Positions 6,208 through 10,375 of a DNA stretch of 10,375 nucleotides are shown here, one piece after another (the stretch's first letter is position 1; the number at the start of each line of letters is the position of its first letter). The stretch covers positions 1 to 10,375 of the forward strand of contig DTSC01000229.1 in assembly GCA_012965625.1 (NCBI GenBank), written 5' to 3'. The DNA comes from Flavobacteriales bacterium. GTDB taxonomy: Bacteria; Bacteroidota; Bacteroidia; NORP154. Both the position numbers and the translations under genes were made by a program. Below the pieces are notes generated by a model that had not been told where the DNA came from, made no database searches, and saw nothing but the letters and a program-made list of their open reading frames with translations.

Positions 6208-9200
6208 ATGAAAAAGTATCCCTCAATCACAAAAGAAGTCTGGATATTATCATTCGTGCTATTAATAACTATTATCTTTTTTTGGTCTGGATCACGCTAT
6301 CCTCAATTAAATGAAAAAGGATCTGGGGCTGGCCAAGAAATGCTTTCCGACAAACTGACAGACAGGCCTGTTTTTATAATAGAAAATGAATCCCCGTTAT
6401 GGAAAAGGGTTGTGCTCTCAACTGCTAATTGGCTGGAGACTAACAAACTAGGAATGGCATTTGGTTTAATACTAGCTGCTATCTGTCTGTCTTTATTGAA
6501 TTATATTAAAATGCCTAAATTCAATAACCCATTTCTCAATACCGTTTGTGGCACATTTACTGGCGCCCCACTTGGCATTTGTGTAAACTGTGCCGCACCT
6601 GTTGCAAAAGGCCTTTTTAAAGGTGGTGTAAATGGCACCTTTGCACTTGCAATGATGTTTAGTTCTCCTAAATTTAATGTGGTGATTTTTACTATGGTAA
6701 TTTCATTATTTCCATTCTATTTAGTCATAATAAAATACCTTTTCACGTTGATATTTATATTTATCTTTCTTCCACTTTTAGTTAGACAGACCCTTCCTGA
6801 TAAAAAAGCAACTAAACATTTTGAAGATAAAGAAGATGAAAAGAAAAAAGACAATTCAAACTGGGGTAAAGCAGGTGCAAATGTTTTAATGGTTTTATGG
6901 ATTAACCTAGTATATATTATCAAAAAGGTAGTGCCATTTATGATACTTGCAGGAATCCTTGGGGCACTTGTTTCGCAACTAACTTCCATAACCCCTTTTA
7001 TTGGGGGAGAGATGACATTATGGAAAGTCACTCTTTTAAGTGCAATTACATTATTTCTACCAATGCCAATTGGTGTAGATATTTTATTAGCCGAATTATT
7101 ATCTTCCAGTGGAGTCTTAACAGGTTATGTATCTATTAGTTTATTTTCCCTAGGTATATTTAGTGTTTATTCCTTTCTTATTGTATGGAATTACTTTTCA
7201 AAAAAACTTGCATTGTTAATTACCATCTCATTATTTTTATTGAGTATTTTGTCTGGTTACACAGCTGACTATTTCTTCCAAAAACAAAATCATGATGCAA
7301 TAAAATACTATAAAACAGCACTGCATTCCATTGTAAAAAAGAAGTTCCCTTCAGCAAAACAGAAAACCCCAATAATAAAGTCTAACCAATCTATTCCAAA
7401 ATCAGATAGGTATTCACATAATAACCTTACCATCCATCAATACAAACACAACTCTAGATCAAAAGAAAAAAACTCCATAAAACTTTTTTCAAAATATCAT
7501 GGTTCATCATTTGGCATTAAAGAAGAATTTATTTGTCCTGATGAATTATGGGAACCTTTTTTCTACGGACGCGGAATGGCAAGCGGTGACTTTAATAATG
7601 ATGGTTGGACCGACATAATATTAGGGAGAAGAAAAGGAGTTTCATTTTATACAGGCAACACAAAGGGCTTTACAGCTTTCAATATTGATTTAGGTTTTAT
7701 TGATTCGCTAGATATTCTTGTCACAACCCTTGTCGATGTAGATAATAATGGGTTTTTGGATCTATTCATAAGCACCTATGATACAGGGAATTACTTTATT
7801 CTTAACGATAATGGAAATTTCCAAAATGCAAGAATAATTGATGTTCCAAAACATGAAAATGCAATTACAATGGCGATTTCTTTCACAGATCTTAATAATG
7901 ACTCCTGGATTGATTTTTATCTGGGAAATTGGGGGTTTGGTTCATACACTAGATATAAAAATCCTAATAGATATACTGCCAACTCTCTCGTTTATAATAA
8001 TAATTTGAATTTTGAATCAGTCCAGATTGAGAAAGGATCAGCAGAAACATTAACAGTGCTTTTTTCAGATTTTAACAATGACAATAAAATGGATTTACTA
8101 ATCGGTAATGATTTTAAACCAGCAGATGAATATTTTATAGGAACTGAAGATGGCTTGAAAAGAACCTTCCTTAAGGATAGTATGTTTCGGGTAAGCCCCT
8201 ATTACACTATGAGCATTACTACAGCTGATGTAAACAATGATTTACTTTTGGATACCTACACGGCAGGGTTGAATTTTAATGGCCCTGAGATTATTTCTAA
8301 AGAAATTGAATATGATGACAATACTTATTTACAGACTTTCTGTTCTGGATATGAAAATAAAGAGAAATACAACCAATGCATCGAAATTATGAATTTACGT
8401 ACTATTATTCCTAGAAGAGATCCCGTTTTGGTTAAATTAGAAAACTGTGACCTTTTAAAAAAGAACCCAGATTTATTTAGACAATCATTGGCAATGAGTA
8501 TGGTTTTTGAAGCGATTAAACAAAATAATGAAACATTGTGTAGTATGATCGAAAAAGAACAATCTACACAAAAGAAATTATGCGAAAATTATTTTAAATA
8601 CATTGAAAATTCATCGGCTAATATTATTCTTGACGAAGGAGCAATTACACAATTAAAAGGACAAAATGCACTTCATATTGGAAAAACAGACCAGCTACTT
8701 ACTAAGATAAACTTAAAGAATAGTATTAATAATACTGGATGGACATGGAACACACGTTTTCTTGACTTTGACAATGATCAATGGCAAGATCTTTTTGTAG
8801 TAAATGGATGTTGGTGGGACAAAAAAATTTATAACCCCAATTTATATTTTAAAAATGAGAAGGGAGTATTTTTTGGACATTCAGAGCTTGATGTAGGATT
8901 AGACGATGTGGGCATTACACATTCTTTTTTATCTATAGACATTGACTACGATGGTGATCTAGATATCATTACCAGATCAGCTGTTGGTCAAGTTTATGTT
9001 TATAAAAACAATGAAAATATAAATCATGCCATTAACATTAATTTAATCGACAATACAGGAAATCGAAATGCTATAGGTGCAAAAATATATATTGAATACG
9101 GAGACGGAAAGAAACAAATCCGAGAGCTAACCCTGGGAGGAGGGTTTATGAGTTACCAGATACCATCAGCTCATTTTGGTTTGCAAAAATACAAGAACAT

Positions 9201-9300
9201 ACAAAAATTAAAAATCCGCTGGCCAGACGGTATTGAAACCGTTATTGATTCAACATTAAATGCAAATTACACCTATGTAATTGAACGCATGACTAAGTAA
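6208..9300 (+). CDS. Permease (DUF318/ArsP-like) fused to FG-GAP propeller and ASPIC/UnbV
   Basis: The protein has 1030 residues in two parts. Residues 1-~355 form a multi-span permease: membrane segments near 12-30, 76-97, 140-190, 228-262, 275-300, 305-330 and 333-350. It carries the motif G-A-P-L-G-I-C125-V-N-C128-A-A-P-V-A-K-G-L and then S152-S-P-K-F-N, resembling the Cys/Pro core of DUF318/ArsP permeases, but with C-V-N-C in place of the usual Cys pair. A basic linker (~360-440) leads to an extracytoplasmic part with FG-GAP loops from D461 (DFNNDGWTD), through DVDNNGFLD, DLNNDSWID, DFNNDNKMD and DVNNDLLLD, and after an insert DFDNDQWQD and DIDYDGDLD. It ends in ASPIC/UnbV (N954-A-I-G-A, GGGFMSYQ, W1005-P-D-G). 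The insert at ~705-830 is helical and holds five cysteines. The substrate is unknown. No Shine-Dalgarno site is seen. I see no frameshift or stop at the junction, so the fusion appears real. Confidence 0.88.
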   Translation: MKKYPSITKEVWILSFVLLITIIFFWSGSRYPQLNEKGSGAGQEMLSDKLTDRPVFIIENESPLWKRVVLSTANWLETNKLGMAFGLILAAICLSLLNYIKMPKFNNPFLNTVCGTFTGAPLGICVNCAAPVAKGLFKGGVNGTFALAMMFSSPKFNVVIFTMVISLFPFYLVIIKYLFTLIFIFIFLPLLVRQTLPDKKATKHFEDKEDEKKKDNSNWGKAGANVLMVLWINLVYIIKKVVPFMILAGILGALVSQLTSITPFIGGEMTLWKVTLLSAITLFLPMPIGVDILLAELLSSSGVLTGYVSISLFSLGIFSVYSFLIVWNYFSKKLALLITISLFLLSILSGYTADYFFQKQNHDAIKYYKTALHSIVKKKFPSAKQKTPIIKSNQSIPKSDRYSHNNLTIHQYKHNSRSKEKNSIKLFSKYHGSSFGIKEEFICPDELWEPFFYGRGMASGDFNNDGWTDIILGRRKGVSFYTGNTKGFTAFNIDLGFIDSLDILVTTLVDVDNNGFLDLFISTYDTGNYFILNDNGNFQNARIIDVPKHENAITMAISFTDLNNDSWIDFYLGNWGFGSYTRYKNPNRYTANSLVYNNNLNFESVQIEKGSAETLTVLFSDFNNDNKMDLLIGNDFKPADEYFIGTEDGLKRTFLKDSMFRVSPYYTMSITTADVNNDLLLDTYTAGLNFNGPEIISKEIEYDDNTYLQTFCSGYENKEKYNQCIEIMNLRTIIPRRDPVLVKLENCDLLKKNPDLFRQSLAMSMVFEAIKQNNETLCSMIEKEQSTQKKLCENYFKYIENSSANIILDEGAITQLKGQNALHIGKTDQLLTKINLKNSINNTGWTWNTRFLDFDNDQWQDLFVVNGCWWDKKIYNPNLYFKNEKGVFFGHSELDVGLDDVGITHSFLSIDIDYDGDLDIITRSAVGQVYVYKNNENINHAININLIDNTGNRNAIGAKIYIEYGDGKKQIRELTLGGGFMSYQIPSAHFGLQKYKNIQKLKIRWPDGIETVIDSTLNANYTYVIERMTK

Positions 9301-9324
9301 TTAAATAACTTAGTATATAATCGA

Positions 9325-9332
9325 TATATTTG
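9325..9332 (+). promoter_or_regulatory. Candidate -7 box (TATATTTG) before the NeuD-like gene
   Basis: TATATTTG (TAnnTTTG) lies 18 bases before the ATG at 9351, inside the 50-base gap after the permease fusion. If real, the NeuD-like and FabZ-like genes form their own unit rather than depending on read-through. There is no clear -33 element. Confidence 0.4.
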
Positions 9333-9350
9333 AACATATAATTATAGCAA

Positions 9351-9962
9351 ATGATAATTGCAGGGTACGGAGGATTGGGCATTGAAATCTATGGTTTAAT
9401 GATTAATGACAAATTGGACGAACCATTCTTATTTTATGACGAAAATCCCAATAAGTCTATTAAGAATAAACAAGAAGTGTGTGTCACATCTTCTCTAAAA
9501 AAAGTGAAATGCTTTTTCACCAAAAACTCCAACTATTTTATTGTTGGAATTGGGCATCCTCGTTTAAGAAGAAAACTTACAAAAACATTAGAAAAAATTG
9601 GGGGAGTACCATTTAACTATATTGCACCTACAGCATCAATTTTGCCAAATAATGCGAACTATCTCGGACTTGTAGCCCAACCTGGTTCAGGAATTTCACA
9701 CAGCACGGAAATTGGGAAGTCGTGCAGTCTTCATATTAATTCAATAATCGGACATGATGTTAAAATTGGCTCATATGTAACTATAGGACCTAATTCAAGT
9801 ATTATAGGGCCAACTGAAGTTGGAGATTATTGTTTAATTGGGAGCAATTCAATTATTCTGCCAAATATTAAAATTGGGAAAAATGTTATAGTCGGTGCTG
9901 GATCTGTTGTTGACAGAAACCTTAAAGACAATGAAATATTTATCGGGAAAAGGATAAAATGA
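9351..9962 (+). CDS. NeuD/PglD-family sugar N- or O-acyltransferase
   Basis: This 203-residue protein has the two-part architecture of NeuD/PglD enzymes. Residues 1-~85 are a small Rossmann-like domain beginning MIIAGYGGLGIEIYGLM, the usual G-x-G-G-x-G-x-E start that binds the sugar nucleotide. From ~90 to the end there is a left-handed beta-helix of hexapeptide repeats (IGKSCS, VKIGSYVTIGPNSS, VGDYCLIGSNS, IGKNVIVGAGS). H135 in I-I-G-H-D-V-K-I-G corresponds to the catalytic base of this family. The likely reaction is acyl transfer from acyl-CoA or acyl-ACP to an amino or hydroxyl group of a sugar. The next gene starts within its stop codon (ATGA), so the two are coupled. Because that gene is a FabZ-like dehydratase, a non-acetyl, ACP-borne acyl donor is possible (inference). 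An aminotransferase able to make the amino sugar lies at 2765. Confidence 0.9.
   Translation: MIIAGYGGLGIEIYGLMINDKLDEPFLFYDENPNKSIKNKQEVCVTSSLKKVKCFFTKNSNYFIVGIGHPRLRRKLTKTLEKIGGVPFNYIAPTASILPNNANYLGLVAQPGSGISHSTEIGKSCSLHINSIIGHDVKIGSYVTIGPNSSIIGPTEVGDYCLIGSNSIILPNIKIGKNVIVGAGSVVDRNLKDNEIFIGKRIK
9948..9954 (+). promoter_or_regulatory. Shine-Dalgarno-like AAAAGGA for the FabZ-like gene
   Basis: AAAAGGA lies 4 bases before the ATG at 9959, inside the last codons of the NeuD-like gene. With the ATGA overlap it supports this start and translational coupling. Confidence 0.45.
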
Positions 9963-10375
9963 ATCTTAAACTTGAAAATAATATTATCAGGTGTTTACCC
10001 TACAAAAAACCATTCATTTTTGTAAATGGTTTAGAGGGAGTTAATTCAAATAGTATTGAAGGTTACTGTATTTTCAATAAAGAGAACCCAATGTTGCAAG
10101 GACATTTTAAAGACAACCCTGTTGTTCCTGGAGTTCTTCTGCTTGAAGCAATGGGGCAAATTGGAATAGTTTGTCATTTTATATACTTGAGCGAAATTTA
10201 TAAAATAAATAAGTTGTTTTATCCAATTATCGCGAACATTGAAATGGATTTTTTAAAGACTGCAAATATCCCGTTCCCCGCGCCAAAGGCGCAAATATCC
10301 TGTGCCCCGCGCCAAAGCCTGCAAATATCCCGTGTCCCCCGGCAAAGGCGCAAATATCCTGTGCCCCGCGCCAAA
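9959..10375 (+). CDS. FabZ-like 3-hydroxyacyl-ACP dehydratase, broken or partial
   Basis: The frame starts at 9959, overlapping the TGA of the NeuD-like gene by 4 bases (ATGA), and is open to the window edge (139 codons). Residues 1-~100 are clearly a FabZ-type hotdog protein: LPYKKPFIFVN (FabZ usually LPHR-PF), then Q-G-H49-F-K-D-N-P-V-V-P-G-V-L-L-L-E63-A-M-G-Q, with both the catalytic His and Glu present. NIEMDFLKTA at ~92-101 is where FabZ normally continues to a Pro-Gly turn and the last strands. Instead codons 102-139 are encoded by a GC-rich tandem repeat and give a Pro/Arg/Gln-rich tail unlike any hotdog fold. So the true C-terminus is missing, either because the repeat inserted here or because the assembly broke or misjoined in it. 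Intact, it would dehydrate 3-hydroxyacyl-ACP, or act as a stand-alone hotdog in making an acyl group for sugar modification (inference). Confidence 0.75.
   Translation, partial: MNLKLENNIIRCLPYKKPFIFVNGLEGVNSNSIEGYCIFNKENPMLQGHFKDNPVVPGVLLLEAMGQIGIVCHFIYLSEIYKINKLFYPIIANIEMDFLKTANIPFPAPKAQISCAPRQSLQISRVPRQRRKYPVPRAK
10262..10375. repeat. GC-rich dimeric tandem repeat, units of 29-30 bases, period 59
   Basis: Four units start at 10262, 10291, 10321 and 10350 (the last cut at the window edge), each beginning GCAAATATCC and ending in a C-rich stretch and CAAAG or CAAA. They alternate: units 1 and 3 continue CGT and end GGC; units 2 and 4 continue TGTG and match each other over all 26 visible bases. 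The higher-order period is therefore 59. By count the first unit is about 62% G+C, against roughly a third elsewhere. The junction of units 1 and 2 holds a perfect inverted repeat GCGCC-AAA-GGCGC at 10280-10292. There are no unique spacers. The array lies inside the FabZ-like reading frame. Confidence 0.85.

Noticed and set aside
6717..7031. Minus-strand open frame of 104 codons
   Set aside because: It is antisense to the membrane part of the permease; its sequence shows no domain or start signals of its own.
10262..10375. CRISPR array
   Set aside because: Units of 29-30 bases follow each other directly with no unique spacers, alternate in two types, and no cas gene is in the window.

Overview
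The window is AT-rich throughout (about one third G+C by eye) except for its last ~115 bases. It looks like a Bacteroidota chromosome or contig. The evidence is sparse Shine-Dalgarno sites, several TAnnTTTG (-7-type) boxes just upstream of genes, a TPR/FG-GAP/ASPIC-UnbV lipoprotein typical of that phylum, and A/T-rich start regions. The exact lineage cannot be told from the sequence.

Layout, left to right. (1) Minus strand, 1-959: the first ~319 codons of a GT-C/PMT-type (GT39-like) membrane glycosyltransferase, starting at TTG and running off the left edge. (2) A 260-base divergent intergenic region. (3) Plus, 1220-2299: a stand-alone radical SAM enzyme with a full set of SPASM cysteines. 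(4) Minus, 2301-2696: a small membrane-anchored protein with a BamE/SmpA-like motif, convergent with (3) and 1 base away. (5) Plus, 2765-3874: a DegT/DnrJ/EryC1/StrS sugar aminotransferase. (6) Minus, 3864-6071: a CRTAC1-type lipoprotein with a TPR-like region, seven Ca-binding FG-GAP loops and an ASPIC/UnbV domain; its 3' end overlaps (5) by 11 bases. (7) Plus, 6208-9300, divergent from (6): a 1030-residue fusion of a DUF318/ArsP-like permease to a second FG-GAP propeller with an ASPIC/UnbV end. (8) Plus, 9351-9962: a NeuD/PglD-type acyltransferase. (9) Plus, from 9959, coupled to (8) by ATGA: a FabZ-like hotdog dehydratase. It keeps its catalytic His and Glu but breaks off at about residue 101, where a GC-rich tandem repeat (10262-10375) begins and runs to the window edge.

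Two themes emerge. The glycosyltransferase, the sugar aminotransferase, the NeuD-type acyltransferase and the FabZ-like protein fit a surface-glycan or acylated amino-sugar locus (inference). In the middle sits a divergent pair of ASPIC/UnbV proteins, one a lipoprotein and one fused to an inner-membrane permease. They could form a periplasmic or envelope-spanning partnership; this pair is the most unusual part of the window. Strands alternate gene by gene for the first six transitions, so most genes are probably single transcription units; only (7)-(9) could be an operon.
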